Shown: positions 1 to 8,419 of the stretch, one piece after another
Position numbering within the stretch: position 1 is the stretch's first letter
How the letters are laid out: each line of letters begins with the position of its first letter
Source: Rhabdothermincola salaria
Lineage (GTDB): Bacteria > Actinomycetota > Acidimicrobiia > Acidimicrobiales > Acidimicrobilacustridaceae
Assembly: GCF_021246445.1 (NCBI RefSeq)
Contig: NZ_JAJQXW010000001.1
Location: 62,001 to 126,000 of the forward strand
Length of the DNA: 64,000 nucleotides
Direction of reading: 5' to 3'
Notes under the pieces: model-generated
The model's input: the letters and a program-made list of their open reading frames with translations, nothing else
Told to the model about the DNA's origin: nothing
Databases searched by the model: none
Translations under genes and position numbers: made by a program

Positions 1-353
1 TTCTGGACGCCACCGGCCACCACCAGGTCCTGGGTCCCGCTCATGACGCCCTGGGCGGCGAAGTGCACGGCCTGCTGGCTGGAGCCGCACTGGCGGTCGA
101 TGGTGGTGCCGGGCACGTGCTCGGGCCCGCCGGCGACGAGCCACGCGGTGCGGGCGATGTCGCCGGCCTGGGGTCCGATGGTGTCGACGCAGCCGAACAC
201 GACGTCGTCGACGGCCCCCGGATCGATGCCGGTGCGCTCGAGGAGGGCGGCGATGCTCGCCGCGCCCAGATCGGCGGGGTGCACGGTGGAGAGTCCGCCA
301 CCACGGCGGCCCACGGGGGTCCGGACGGCATCGACGATGTAGGCCTCGGCCAT
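1..353 (-). CDS. Thiolase (acetyl-CoA acyltransferase), N-terminal part
   Basis: The gene reads leftwards and runs off the window edge, so only the first 117 residues are visible. The start ATG is at 351-353, preceded on the minus strand by a GAGGT-type ribosome site. The protein opens with the usual thiolase pattern (AVRTPVGRRGGGL) and carries the nucleophilic cysteine in DRQCGSSQQA at residue 89, the normal position for degradative thiolases. Thiolases cleave 3-ketoacyl-CoA with CoA to acetyl-CoA and a shortened acyl-CoA, or run in reverse. It lies 48 bp downstream of a thiolase-fold gene and a DUF35 gene on the same strand, so the three probably form one operon for acyl-CoA side-chain breakdown. 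The C-terminal His and Cys motifs lie outside the window. Confidence 0.93.
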   Translation of the reverse strand, partial: MAEAYIVDAVRTPVGRRGGGLSTVHPADLGAASIAALLERTGIDPGAVDDVVFGCVDTIGPQAGDIARTAWLVAGGPEHVPGTTIDRQCGSSQQAVHFAAQGVMSGTQDLVVAGGVQ

Positions 354-401
354 TGGGGGGTACCTCGATCTCAGGGGTGGGATGACGCAGGACGGTTGGG
401 A

Positions 402-1604
402 TCAGGTGGCGACGATGGTGCACGAACCGTGACCGAAGAGGCCCTGGTTGATGGCGAGGCCGACCGTGGCGCCCTCGACCTGGTGCCCGGGGCGACGGCC
501 CTGCAGCTGCCAGGTGAGCTCGCAGATCTGGGCGATGGCCTGGGCGGGGATGGCCTCGCCGAATGACGACAGCCCACCGGAGGGGTTGACCGGCACCCGT
601 CCGCCGAGGGCGGTGGTCCCATCGCGGACCAGCTTGGCTCCCTCGCCCTCGGCGCACAGGCCGAGGTTCTCGTACCAGTCGAGCTCGAGGGCCGTGGACA
701 GGTCGTAGACCTCCGCGCAGCTGAGGTCCTCGGGACCGAGGCCGGCCTGCTCGTAGGCGTTGCGGGCGATGGAGTCCTTGAAGCCGCTGGCCGGGGGGCC
801 CACGACGGCCTGCGAGTCGGTCGCGATGTCGGGGAGCTCGAGGCGGATCTGGGGATAGGTGGGCGTGGTGTTGGCCACGGCCTTGATCCGCACCGTGCCC
901 TCGAGGCTGCCGAGCTTGCGGCGGGCGTACTCGGGGGTGCAGATGATGAGGGCGGCGGCGCCGTCGGAGGTGGCGCACACGTCGAGCAGGCGCAGCGGGT
1001 CGCTGACGATCGGGGACGAGGCGAAGTCCTCCAGCGAGAACTCCTTGCGGAAGCGGGCGTAGGGGTTCGCCGCGCCCGCCTGGGAGTTCTTCACCTTCAC
1101 CATGGCGAAGTCGTCGGTGGTGTCGCCGAACACGTCGATGCGGCGCCGGGCGTTGAGGGCGAAGAACGACGGGTTGGTGGCCCCGAGGAGGTGGAAGCGC
1201 TGCCAGTCCGGATCCTCCTTGCGCTCGCCACCCACCGGGGCGAAGAAGCCCTTGGGGGTGGTGTCGGCGCCGATGACCATGGCCACCTCGCCGAAGCCGG
1301 CGAGGAGCTGGGCCCGGGCCGACTGCAGGGCCTGGGCCCCGGAGGCGCAGGCGGCGTAGGACGACGAGATCTGGGCGCCGGTCCAGCCGAGGGCCTGGGA
1401 GAAGGTGGACCCCGACACGAACCCGGGGTAGCCGTTGCGGATGGTGTCGGCCCCGGCGACGAACTCGATGTCGCGCCAGGCGACGTCGGCGTCGGCGAGG
1501 GCTTCACGAGCGGCGACGAGGCCGTACTCCACGAAGTTGCGGCCCCACTTCCCCCATGGGTGCATGCCCGCTCCGAGCACCACCAGGTCGCGGTCGGAGC
1601 TCAT
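402..1604 (-). CDS. Thiolase-fold lipid-transfer protein (SCP-x / Ltp2-like)
   Basis: This 400-residue protein has the thiolase fold of the SCP-x/Ltp group. A cysteine sits at the nucleophile position (AACASG, Cys about 86). The C-terminal motif that in thiolases reads GG-x-x-x-x-GHP is here GGLSSFGEAIPAQ, so the catalytic histidine is replaced by glutamate. A conserved AEVYDLST stretch lies near residue 300. Its start overlaps the end of the DUF35 gene by 4 bp, so they are translated together. In mycobacterial steroid degradation, a thiolase-fold protein (Ltp2) paired with a DUF35 protein acts as a retro-aldolase on side-chain CoA esters. The missing His and the DUF35 partner make an aldolase-like role possible, but a thiolase remains an alternative. 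Confidence 0.85.
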   Translation of the reverse strand: MSSDRDLVVLGAGMHPWGKWGRNFVEYGLVAAREALADADVAWRDIEFVAGADTIRNGYPGFVSGSTFSQALGWTGAQISSSYAACASGAQALQSARAQLLAGFGEVAMVIGADTTPKGFFAPVGGERKEDPDWQRFHLLGATNPSFFALNARRRIDVFGDTTDDFAMVKVKNSQAGAANPYARFRKEFSLEDFASSPIVSDPLRLLDVCATSDGAAALIICTPEYARRKLGSLEGTVRIKAVANTTPTYPQIRLELPDIATDSQAVVGPPASGFKDSIARNAYEQAGLGPEDLSCAEVYDLSTALELDWYENLGLCAEGEGAKLVRDGTTALGGRVPVNPSGGLSSFGEAIPAQAIAQICELTWQLQGRRPGHQVEGATVGLAINQGLFGHGSCTIVAT

Positions 1605-2053
1605 GCGCCCTCCTCCTCGTCGGCGACCGGCGCCCACGTCCAGATCCAGGTCTCTTGCCCGTCCGCGTCGGTGCACAGCACCTGCAGGTCGACCTCGACG
1701 GCCATGCCGATCCGCAGATCGGCGGCCATGATGCCCTTGGCGACCTGGCCCAGGATGACCAGGCCTTCTTCCTCGAGCTCGACCGCGGCGAGGGCGTAGG
1801 GCTCGAAGGGGTCGGGCGCCACGAACGGTGGCGGTGGGGCGTAGTGGTTCTCGGTGTAGGACCAGATCCGGCCCCGCCGGGACAACGGCGTGGGTTCGAG
1901 CTCGGTGGCGTCGCAGCCCGGGTTGGGGCAGGCGCCGGATCGGGGCGGGAACACGTAGGTGCCGCACGTGGGGCACTTCCCGCCGATCAGCGTGTAGGGC
2001 TCGGAGGTGGTGAACCACCCCTCGACCGCGGGCACTCGTTCTCGGGTCGTCAC
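1601..2053 (-). CDS. DUF35 zinc-ribbon OB-fold protein, thiolase partner
   Basis: This 150-residue protein has the two-part layout of the DUF35 family: a rubredoxin-like zinc ribbon with cysteines at about 27, 30, 42 and 47 (CPTCG, then CPNPGC), followed by an OB-fold (ILGQVAKGIMAADLRIGM). DUF35 proteins bind thiolase-fold partners and are needed for their activity or stability, as in archaeal HMG-CoA synthase complexes and Ltp2 complexes. The last bases overlap the start of the downstream thiolase-fold gene by 4 bp, consistent with a stable complex. The start codon is GTG at 2051-2053. About 218 bp separate it from the divergent acyl-CoA ligase gene; that gap must hold promoters in both directions, but I saw no clear motif. 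Confidence 0.9.
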   Translation of the reverse strand: MTTRERVPAVEGWFTTSEPYTLIGGKCPTCGTYVFPPRSGACPNPGCDATELEPTPLSRRGRIWSYTENHYAPPPPFVAPDPFEPYALAAVELEEEGLVILGQVAKGIMAADLRIGMAVEVDLQVLCTDADGQETWIWTWAPVADEEEGA

Positions 2054-2271
2054 CCGCCCAATCTAACGGGCCGTCCAAAAGCCACGAAACGCCGCGGTCC
2101 GCGTCGTGGGCCGGGCGAGCCGCTAGAAGGATCGTCTCGGCCTCGTCGTGGAGCCGGAGGAGGCATCGATGGCCACCAGCGCGATCACGTCCGGACCGGC
2201 GTCGCCCGACGCCGCCGGACAGATCTGACGCACCGTCAGAGAAATCGGGACGTCGGGCTAGTGTCGGCGGC

Positions 2272-3789
2272 ATGCCCGTGCCCGAGCAGCCCATCACCGG
2301 CGACTTCGGCACCGTGCTCGAGCTCTTCGACGCCACGGTGGAGGCCGCCGGTGAGGTCGACGCGTTCGTCGACGGCGAGCGCCGCATCACCTTCGCCGGT
2401 TGGGGCCGCGCCGCCGACGGCGTGGCCAGTCGGCTGGCCTCCATGGGCGTGGGCGTCGACGACGTCGTCGGCATCTCGCTCCCGTCGTCGATCGACTACG
2501 CCGTCGCCTACCAGGCCGTGCTGCGCCTCGGGGCCGTCGCCAGCGGCATGAACCCGCGGCTCGGGCCCTCCGAGACCGCCCACATCCTCGAACGCAGCCG
2601 ACCCCGCGTCGTGGTCACCGACGCCGACCTGCCCGGTTCGGCGCGCCGCCTCACCGTCGCCGAGCTGCGCGAGGCCGAGGCCGACCAGGTGTTCTCCGCC
2701 CGGCCGAGGCGGCACCACACCGATCCGGTGGCCATCGTCTGGACGAGCGGCACCACCGGCCGGCCGAAGGGGGCGATCTTCGATCACGGGTGCCTCGAGG
2801 CCATGGCCCAGGCCGCCGGCCCGCTCTCGCGCCCCGGCGACCGCCGTCTGTCGCCACTCCCGTTCGCCCACGTGGGCTACATGACCAGGGTCTGGGACGA
2901 GCTGGCCCACGCCATCACCACCGTGGTCATCCCCAGCCCCTGGACGGCGAGCGACGCCCTGCGCCTCATCGCCGACGAGCGGGTCACCGTGGGCCAGGGC
3001 GTCCCCGCCCAGTGGCAGATGATGCTGGCCCATCCCGATCTGGCCGGCACCGACACCTCCAGCCTGCGCATCGTCAGCACCGGCGCGGCGCGGGTGCCGC
3101 CGGAGCTGGTGCGGGCCCTGCGCACCACCTTCGGGTGCCCGGTGGTGGTGCGCTACACCTCCACCGAGGCGTGCGTGTCGACGGGGACCGCCCTCGACGA
3201 CCCCGACGACGTGGTGGCCGAGACCGTCGGCACCCCGGGCTCCGGCGTCGAGATGGAGCTGCGCGCCGACGACGGGCGGGGCCCGGTCGTCCCCACCGGC
3301 GAGGTGGGCACGGTGTGCCTGCGCAGCCGGGCCATGTTCCGGGGCTACTGGCGCGAGCCCGAGCTCACCGACGAGGCGATCGATCCCGAGGGTTGGCTGC
3401 TCACCGGCGACCTCGGACGACTCGACGAGCGGGGCAACCTGCGCCTGGCGGGTCGTTCCACCGAGATGTACATCCGGGGCGGCTACAACGTGTACCCGGC
3501 CGAGGTCGAGAACCGCCTCGGCCTGCACCCCGCGGTGCAGAAGGTGGCCGTGGTGGGCACCCCGGCCCCGGTGCTGGGCGAGATCGGGGTGGCGTTCGTC
3601 GTGGCGGCCGACGGCGCCGAGCCCACCCTCGCCGAGCTGCGCGACTGGTGTCGCGTCGAGCTGGCCGACTACAAGGCCCCCGACTGCCTGGTGCTGGTCG
3701 ACGACCTGCCGCTCACCGCCATGAGCAAGCTCGACAAGCGGGCGCTCGCCCCGGCCGCGGCCGAGGCCGAGACCGCCTGGGAACGCTGA
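2272..3789 (+). CDS. AMP-forming acyl-CoA synthetase
   Basis: This 505-residue protein belongs to the ANL superfamily. It activates a carboxylic acid to an acyl-AMP and then to acyl-CoA. The phosphate-binding loop WTSGTTGRPKG is at residues 157-167, the YTSTEACVSTG motif near 300, the adenylate-binding LLTGDLGRLDERG near 380, the hinge region GRSTEMYIRGGYNVYPAEVE near 400, and a C-terminal lysine in MSKLDKRAL. The substrate cannot be read from sequence; neighbours suggest a fatty or steroid side-chain acid. The next gene (SDR) follows after 23 bp in the same direction, so the two are probably cotranscribed. Confidence 0.93.
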   Translation: MPVPEQPITGDFGTVLELFDATVEAAGEVDAFVDGERRITFAGWGRAADGVASRLASMGVGVDDVVGISLPSSIDYAVAYQAVLRLGAVASGMNPRLGPSETAHILERSRPRVVVTDADLPGSARRLTVAELREAEADQVFSARPRRHHTDPVAIVWTSGTTGRPKGAIFDHGCLEAMAQAAGPLSRPGDRRLSPLPFAHVGYMTRVWDELAHAITTVVIPSPWTASDALRLIADERVTVGQGVPAQWQMMLAHPDLAGTDTSSLRIVSTGAARVPPELVRALRTTFGCPVVVRYTSTEACVSTGTALDDPDDVVAETVGTPGSGVEMELRADDGRGPVVPTGEVGTVCLRSRAMFRGYWREPELTDEAIDPEGWLLTGDLGRLDERGNLRLAGRSTEMYIRGGYNVYPAEVENRLGLHPAVQKVAVVGTPAPVLGEIGVAFVVAADGAEPTLAELRDWCRVELADYKAPDCLVLVDDLPLTAMSKLDKRALAPAAAEAETAWER

Positions 3790-3812
3790 ACCACTAGGAA
3801 CGAGGAGACGAC

Positions 3813-4718
3813 ATGGGAATCTGTGACGGACGCGTGGTGATCATCACCGGGGCCGGCCGCGGGCTGGGACGGGCCCACGCCCTGGCCTTCGCCGCCGAGG
3901 GGGCCAAGGTCGTGGTCAACGACCTCGGGGCCACGCTCGACGGTCAGGACGTCGAGGGCACCCCGGCTCAGGAGGTCGTGGGGGAGATCGAGGCGATGGG
4001 CGGCGAGGCCATCGTCAACGGCGACGACATCAGCGACTGGGACGGCGCCGGCAACCTCGTGCAGTCCGCCATCGACACCTTCGGCGGTCTCGACACGGTC
4101 GTGACCAACGCCGGCATCGTGCGCGACCGCATGTTCGTGAACATGACCGTCGACGAGTGGGACGCCGTCATCCGCGTCCATCTCCGAGGCACCTTCTGCC
4201 CGGTGAAGCGCGCCGTCGAGTACTGGCGGGCCGAGGCCAAGGCCGACCGCCAGCGCGCCGGCCGGGTGGTCACCACCTCGTCGGGGGCGGGGCTCATGGG
4301 CAGCATCGCCCAGACCAACTACGCCGCGGCCAAGGCGGGCATCGCCGCCTTCACGATCAACATCGCCGCCGAGCTGGGCCGCATCGGCGTCACCGCCAAC
4401 TCCATCGCCCCGTCGGCCCGCAGCCGCATGACCGAGGGGGCCATGCCCGAGATGATGGCCAAGCCCGAGTCCGGTTTTGACGCCATGGACCCGGCCAACA
4501 TCAGCCCCATCGTGGTGTGGCTGGGCAGCGAGCAGAGCGGGCACGTCACCGGGCGCATGTTCGAGTGCGCGGGTGGTGAGCTCAGCGTGGCCGACGGCTG
4601 GCAGCACGGCACCCCGGTCGACAAGGGCGCCCGTTGGGAGCCGTCCGAGCTGGGAAAGGTCGTCGACGACCTGCTGGCCGAGGCCCCGACCCCGGCACCC
4701 GTCTACGGCACCCAGTAG
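3813..4718 (+). CDS. Short-chain dehydrogenase, MFE-2 type 3-hydroxyacyl-CoA dehydrogenase-like
   Basis: A 301-residue SDR. The NAD(P)-binding TGAGRGLG is at residues 12-19, followed by NDLG, NAG in VVTNAGIVRD, the catalytic Ser in VVTTSSGAG and YAAAK. The NDLG and VRDR features and the long loop containing YWRAEAK resemble the dehydrogenase half of peroxisomal multifunctional enzyme 2, which oxidises 3-hydroxyacyl-CoA. A longer C-terminal tail (about 40 residues past the usual SDR end) is present. A good ribosome site (GAGGAG) precedes the ATG. It follows the CoA ligase by 23 bp and precedes a TetR gene by 35 bp, fitting a beta-oxidation operon with its own regulator. Confidence 0.9.
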   Translation: MGICDGRVVIITGAGRGLGRAHALAFAAEGAKVVVNDLGATLDGQDVEGTPAQEVVGEIEAMGGEAIVNGDDISDWDGAGNLVQSAIDTFGGLDTVVTNAGIVRDRMFVNMTVDEWDAVIRVHLRGTFCPVKRAVEYWRAEAKADRQRAGRVVTTSSGAGLMGSIAQTNYAAAKAGIAAFTINIAAELGRIGVTANSIAPSARSRMTEGAMPEMMAKPESGFDAMDPANISPIVVWLGSEQSGHVTGRMFECAGGELSVADGWQHGTPVDKGARWEPSELGKVVDDLLAEAPTPAPVYGTQ

Positions 4719-4753
4719 CCCGACCGCACGCGGCGGGCGAGAGGAGGGTTCGC

Positions 4754-5509
4754 GTGGCCGCCAGCCGAGCGTCGACATCGGGGGCCGCGGGCCCTCCCGA
4801 ACAGCCCGATGGGTCCGACGGATCCGACGGATCCGACGGATCCGACGGTCCCGAGCGGTCCGACGCCGTGCCCATCGGGGTGATGGCCACCGACGGCCGG
4901 GTGATCGGCCGTCGCGCCATCGTCACCCGCCGGCGCATCCTCGACGCCACCGACGTGCTGCTCAGCGAACAGGGTGCCCTCGACCTCAAGGTGATCGACG
5001 TGGCCCGCCAGGTGGGTCTCTCCCCGGCGGCCTTCTACCAGTACTTCGCCGACGTCGAGGACGCCGTGCTGGCGTTGGCCACCGAGGCCGTGGCCGGCGC
5101 CGAGACCTTCGCCGAACGCTTCGCCGACGACTGGACGGCTCCCGACGGACTCGACCGAGCGCGGGTGCTGGTCGACGCCTACATCGACTTCTGGGGCGAG
5201 CACCAGGCGGTGCTGCGCACCATGCACCTGCGCGCCGACGAGCGTGACCCCCGGTTCCGCCAGGTCCGACGGTCCTACAACGAACCGTTGCTGCAGGCCA
5301 TGGTGGCCAAGGTCACCGAGGCCCAGGCGGCGGGACGGCTCCCGCTCGACCTCGAGCCGCTGGCCACCGCCGGGGCCATGCTGGCCGTGCTCGATCGGCT
5401 GACCACCTTCCGGGGCACCTTCGAGCAGCGGGGCATCAGCCGCGAGGCCATGGTGGCCACCGTGGCCCGCATCCTGCACACCGCGCTCACCGGCGGCGAC
5501 CCACGATGA
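4754..5509 (+). CDS. TetR-family transcriptional regulator
   Basis: A 251-residue repressor-type protein. I chose the GTG at 4754 because a strong GAGGAGGG lies at 4741-4748; an upstream ATG at 4634 would overlap the SDR gene. After a disordered N-terminal stretch of about 55 residues containing a GSD repeat, the TetR DNA-binding domain follows: RRRILDATDVLLSEQG, then the helix-turn-helix VIDVARQVGLSPAAFYQYFA. The rest is a helical ligand-binding domain. TetR proteins near acyl-CoA genes commonly sense acyl-CoA esters and repress their own neighbourhood; that role is inferred from position. Its stop overlaps the start of the next cupin gene (ATGA). Confidence 0.92.
   Translation: MAASRASTSGAAGPPEQPDGSDGSDGSDGSDGPERSDAVPIGVMATDGRVIGRRAIVTRRRILDATDVLLSEQGALDLKVIDVARQVGLSPAAFYQYFADVEDAVLALATEAVAGAETFAERFADDWTAPDGLDRARVLVDAYIDFWGEHQAVLRTMHLRADERDPRFRQVRRSYNEPLLQAMVAKVTEAQAAGRLPLDLEPLATAGAMLAVLDRLTTFRGTFEQRGISREAMVATVARILHTALTGGDPR
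4814..4849 (+). repeat. Four tandem 9-bp repeats in the TetR gene
   Basis: The unit tccgacgga is repeated four times (last copy ends in t). It encodes a Gly-Ser-Asp run in the disordered N-terminal region of the TetR regulator. Such in-frame 9-bp repeats can expand or contract without shifting the frame, so linker length may vary between strains. Confidence 0.9.
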
Positions 5510-5805
5510 GCGAGCCGCTCGCGGCGATGGTCCTCCCGGCCGGCCTCGTGTTGGAGCGCACCACCCCGGCCTTCACCGCCACCACCGTGCCCGCCGGGTT
5601 GCTGCGGGCCCATCGGGTCGGCCCGGGCGTTTGGGGCACGCTGGTGGTGGAGTCCGGCACAGTGGTGTTCGTGATGGAGGCGACCGGGGCCCGTCGGCCC
5701 GTCGGGGCGGGCGAGCGCCAGGTGATCCCACCCGAGGCCGAGCACCACGTCGAGCCCTCCGCCGATGCCGTCTTCTCCGTGGAGTTCCACCGCCCGTCGG
5801 CATGA
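5506..5805 (+). CDS. Small DUF1971-type cupin (TehB/YeaR N-terminal-like)
   Basis: A 99-residue single-domain cupin. It matches the DUF1971 pattern also found in YeaR and at the N-terminus of some TehB proteins: LPAGLVLERTTPAFTATTVP, then GVWGTLVVESGTVVF and a metal-site region PPEAEHHVEPSADAVFSVEF. The function of stand-alone members is not well defined; links to nitrate, tellurite or oxidant stress have been reported for relatives. It overlaps the TetR gene by 4 bp and so is translationally coupled to it. I cannot assign a substrate. Confidence 0.8.
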   Translation: MSEPLAAMVLPAGLVLERTTPAFTATTVPAGLLRAHRVGPGVWGTLVVESGTVVFVMEATGARRPVGAGERQVIPPEAEHHVEPSADAVFSVEFHRPSA

Positions 5806-5857
5806 CGGGTCTGCCGACCCGACCGGCCCGCCCGGAGCCAGGGGTCTGGGCGCCTGC

Positions 5858-6283
5858 TCAGGCGAAGTCGCGACGGAGCCGGCTGAGGCGCAGGTGGGCG
5901 ATGTGCCAGCGCCCGTCGAGGCACACGTAGCGCTCGTGGTAGTGGCCGAAGCCGTGCATCGAGCCCAGCGGGGCCCCTTCGGGCCACTGCAGCAGGTCCT
6001 CCATGGCCCAGGTGCCGGATGCCTCGGTGGGCGAGTCCACGGTGATCTCGGGCATGTGGCCGTGGTGGACGGTGACCACGCCGTCGACCGAGTCGGCCAC
6101 GAACGCGGCGATCGCCTCGGCACCCTCGACCACCGCGCCCGCCTCGTCCTGCATGTCCATCACGGCGTCGGGGGCGAAGACGGCGGCGAAGCCGTCCCAG
6201 TCCTTGGTGTCGAGGCACCGGAAGTAGCGGGCCTTCAGCTGGGTGATGGCGTGCACGGCCACCAGCCGGTCGACGTCGTCCAC
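5858..6283 (-). CDS. SnoaL-like / NTF2-fold protein
   Basis: A 141-residue protein of the SnoaL-like fold. It begins VDDVDRLVAVHAITQLKARY, a typical first helix of the polyketide cyclase/dehydratase-like group, and continues with LDTKDWDGFAAVFAPDAVMD and a C-terminal strand ending in the arginine-rich RLSRLRRDFA. The GTG start at 6281-6283 is supported by GAGGAGGG just upstream on the minus strand; longer readings lack a site. Family members include steroid isomerases, cyclases, dehydratases and non-enzymatic proteins, so the reaction is unknown. It lies 52 bp downstream of a crotonase gene on the same strand. Confidence 0.85.
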   Translation of the reverse strand: MDDVDRLVAVHAITQLKARYFRCLDTKDWDGFAAVFAPDAVMDMQDEAGAVVEGAEAIAAFVADSVDGVVTVHHGHMPEITVDSPTEASGTWAMEDLLQWPEGAPLGSMHGFGHYHERYVCLDGRWHIAHLRLSRLRRDFA

Positions 6284-6335
6284 GGTCCCTCCTCGATCGT
6301 TCGTCAGCGGCGCCGCCGGTCTCGCCGGCCCCGGG

Positions 6336-7169
6336 TCACCAGCCTCGGTAGCGGACCTCGCGGCGCTCCTTGAAGGCGGCCACGCCCTCCTGGAAGTCCT
6401 GCGTGTACGAGGCCATCTCCTGGGCCCAGGCCTCGTCTTCGAAGGCCTGCCCGCGGCTCGAGTCGAGGCTGCGGTTGAGCAACCACTTCGACAGGGCGAC
6501 GGCCTTGGTGGGCGACGTCGCCAGCTTGGCCGCCCACTCCTCGGTGGCGGAGCGCAGCTCGGCCTGGGCGACGACCTTGTTGACGAGGCCGATGCGGTGG
6601 GCCTCGTCGGCGCGGATGTCGTCACCGAAGAAGATGAGCTCCTTGGCCTTCTGCAGGCCCACGATGCGAGGCAGCAGATAGGCGCCGCCGCCGTCGGGGG
6701 TGATGCCGCGCCGCACGAACACCTCGATGAACTTGGCGTTGTCGGCGGCGATCACCAGGTCGCTGGCGAAGGCGATGTGGGCGCCGATCCCGGCGGCGGT
6801 GCCGTTGACGGCGCAGATGACCGGCTTCTCGCAATCGAGGATCGACGAGATCAGGCGCTGGGCACCGCGCTTGATGTTGCGTCCCACGTCGCCGAGGGCC
6901 TTCTCGGGGGCGTCGTCGGGGCCGGGGTTCACCGGGATCTTCGACACCCGCAGGTCGGCGCCGGTGCAGAAGTGCCGTTCGCCGGCCGCGGTGATGACGA
7001 CGGTGCGCACGTTGAGGTCGGTGCTGGCCCCGTCGAGCAGCTCGATGGTGCGGTTGCGCTGGTCCGGGGTGATGGCGTTGGCCGCGTCCGGCCGGTTGAG
7101 CGTGAGCCAGGCCACGCCGTCGTCGCCGACCTCCCAGAGCAGGTCCTGGTCCACGGTGCTGTCGCTCAT
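6336..7169 (-). CDS. Crotonase-fold enoyl-CoA hydratase/isomerase
   Basis: A 277-residue crotonase-superfamily protein. The CoA-ester oxyanion hole motif ERHFCTGADL and the second loop NGTAAGIGAHIAFASDL are clear. The two glutamates that do acid-base catalysis in true hydratases are absent (His and Phe occupy those places), while RGITPDGGGAYLLPR has the aspartate arrangement typical of the PaaG-like isomerase branch. An isomerase role is therefore more likely than hydration. ATG at 7167-7169; the longer open frame upstream runs into the divergent SDR region. It is probably cotranscribed with the SnoaL-like gene downstream. Confidence 0.88.
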   Translation of the reverse strand: MSDSTVDQDLLWEVGDDGVAWLTLNRPDAANAITPDQRNRTIELLDGASTDLNVRTVVITAAGERHFCTGADLRVSKIPVNPGPDDAPEKALGDVGRNIKRGAQRLISSILDCEKPVICAVNGTAAGIGAHIAFASDLVIAADNAKFIEVFVRRGITPDGGGAYLLPRIVGLQKAKELIFFGDDIRADEAHRIGLVNKVVAQAELRSATEEWAAKLATSPTKAVALSKWLLNRSLDSSRGQAFEDEAWAQEMASYTQDFQEGVAAFKERREVRYRGW

Positions 7170-7359
7170 CGTCGTCCTCGAACGTCTCGGGCGCGGCCCC
7201 CTGGCCGGCGCGTCGTCTCCTCTTCCTACCATCCATGGTGGTCCCGCCCCTCCGCCCCGACCCCTCCGGTGGCGGGGCGGTGCTGGGGTAGCGTCGACAT
7301 CCGTCGGCCGGGGGAGCGCCCGCACGGGGCGCCGTCGACGCAGGAGAGGAAGGGCCCAC

Positions 7360-8130
7360 GTGGACCGCCAGAAGTTCGAGTCGTTGTTCGACATGTCCGG
7401 CCGCACCGTCATCGTCACGGGCGGCACCCGTGGCATCGGGCGCTCGCTGGCCGAGGCCTACGTCGCCGCCGGCGCCAACGTGGTGGTGGCCAGTCGCAAG
7501 CCCGACGCCTGCGCCGAGACCGAGGCCCACCTCACGGCCATGGGGGGACAGGCCCTCGGGGTGGCCACGCACGTGAACGACCTCGACGCGCTGGCCCACC
7601 TCGTCACCGTCACCGTGGAGCGCTTCGGTGGCCTCGACGTGGTCGTCAACAACGCGGCCAACGCCCTCACCCAGCCCATGGGGGAGTACACCCCCGAGGC
7701 CTGGCAGAAGTCCTTCGACGCCAACCTGCGAGGGCCGGTCTTCCTGGTGCAGGAGGCGCTGCCCCACCTCGAGGCCAGCGACCACGCGGCGGTGCTCAAC
7801 GTCATCTCGGCCGGGGCCTTCCTGTTCTCGGCCAACGTGGCCATGTACGCCGCCGCCAAGGCGGGGCTGATGAGCTTCACCCGGTCGATGGCCGGGGCCT
7901 ACGCGTCGAAGGGGATCCGGGTCAACGCCCTCGCCCCCGGCACGGTGAACACCGACATGGTGCGCAACAACCCGCCCGAGGCCCAGGAGCGCATGAAGGA
8001 GGCCTCGCTCATGAACCGCATGGCCCACCCCGACGAGATGGTGGGTCCGGCGCTGCTGCTCACCTCCGACGCCGGCAGCTTCGTCACCGGCCAGTGCATC
8101 CTCGCCGACGGCGGCATGGTGCCCCACTGA
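7360..8130 (+). CDS. Short-chain dehydrogenase/reductase
   Basis: A 256-residue classical SDR. Cofactor loop TGGTRGIG lies near residues 19-26; VNNAANAL, the serine in VISAGAF, YAAAKAGL and the C-terminal TGQCILADGGMVPH follow in the usual order. ARG in VASRKPD after the second strand favours NADP(H). The GTG start at 7360 is chosen because AGGAGAGGAAGGG precedes it; a frame open further upstream overlaps the divergent crotonase promoter. It is divergent from the crotonase gene with about 190 bp between. Substrate unknown; probably a 3-hydroxyacyl-CoA or a related alcohol. Confidence 0.9.
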   Translation: MDRQKFESLFDMSGRTVIVTGGTRGIGRSLAEAYVAAGANVVVASRKPDACAETEAHLTAMGGQALGVATHVNDLDALAHLVTVTVERFGGLDVVVNNAANALTQPMGEYTPEAWQKSFDANLRGPVFLVQEALPHLEASDHAAVLNVISAGAFLFSANVAMYAAAKAGLMSFTRSMAGAYASKGIRVNALAPGTVNTDMVRNNPPEAQERMKEASLMNRMAHPDEMVGPALLLTSDAGSFVTGQCILADGGMVPH

Positions 8131-8152
8131 CAGCTGCGCGTATCCTGCGGCC

Positions 8153-8377
8153 GTGCCCGTCTACGAGTACCGCTGCCCCATCTGCGACGTGACCTACGCC
8201 GAGCGTCGGCCCATGGCCGAGTCCGGCGCGCCGGCTTCGTGCCCCGAGGGTCATCCCGGCGGTCGCCGGCTGTTGTCGGTGTTCGCCTCGGTCGGTGCAT
8301 CGTCGTCGCCCGGCCCGGTCCCTGGCCCCGTCGGTGGGGGCGGAGGCTGTTGCGGCGGGGGCTGCGGCTGCGGCTGA
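8153..8377 (+). CDS. FmdB-type zinc-ribbon protein
   Basis: A 74-residue protein starting VPVYEYRCPICDVTY, the signature of the FmdB/putative regulatory protein family, with a knuckle CPIC and a second cysteine in ASCPEGH. The C-terminus is a run of Gly and Cys (GGGGCCGGGCGCG), common in this family and possibly a second metal site. Start is GTG at 8153, 22 bp after the SDR stop. Molecular role is not established; a nucleic-acid or metal-binding role is assumed for the family. Confidence 0.85.
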   Translation: MPVYEYRCPICDVTYAERRPMAESGAPASCPEGHPGGRRLLSVFASVGASSSPGPVPGPVGGGGGCCGGGCGCG

Positions 8378-8419
8378 GCCACCCGGCCCGGACCCCCGTT
8401 CACGGCCAGCCTGTGCTGT

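Noticed and set aside
4814-4849. Tandem repeats as a possible CRISPR or operator array
   Set aside because: The unit is 9 bp, in frame and inside the TetR coding region; no spacers are present.
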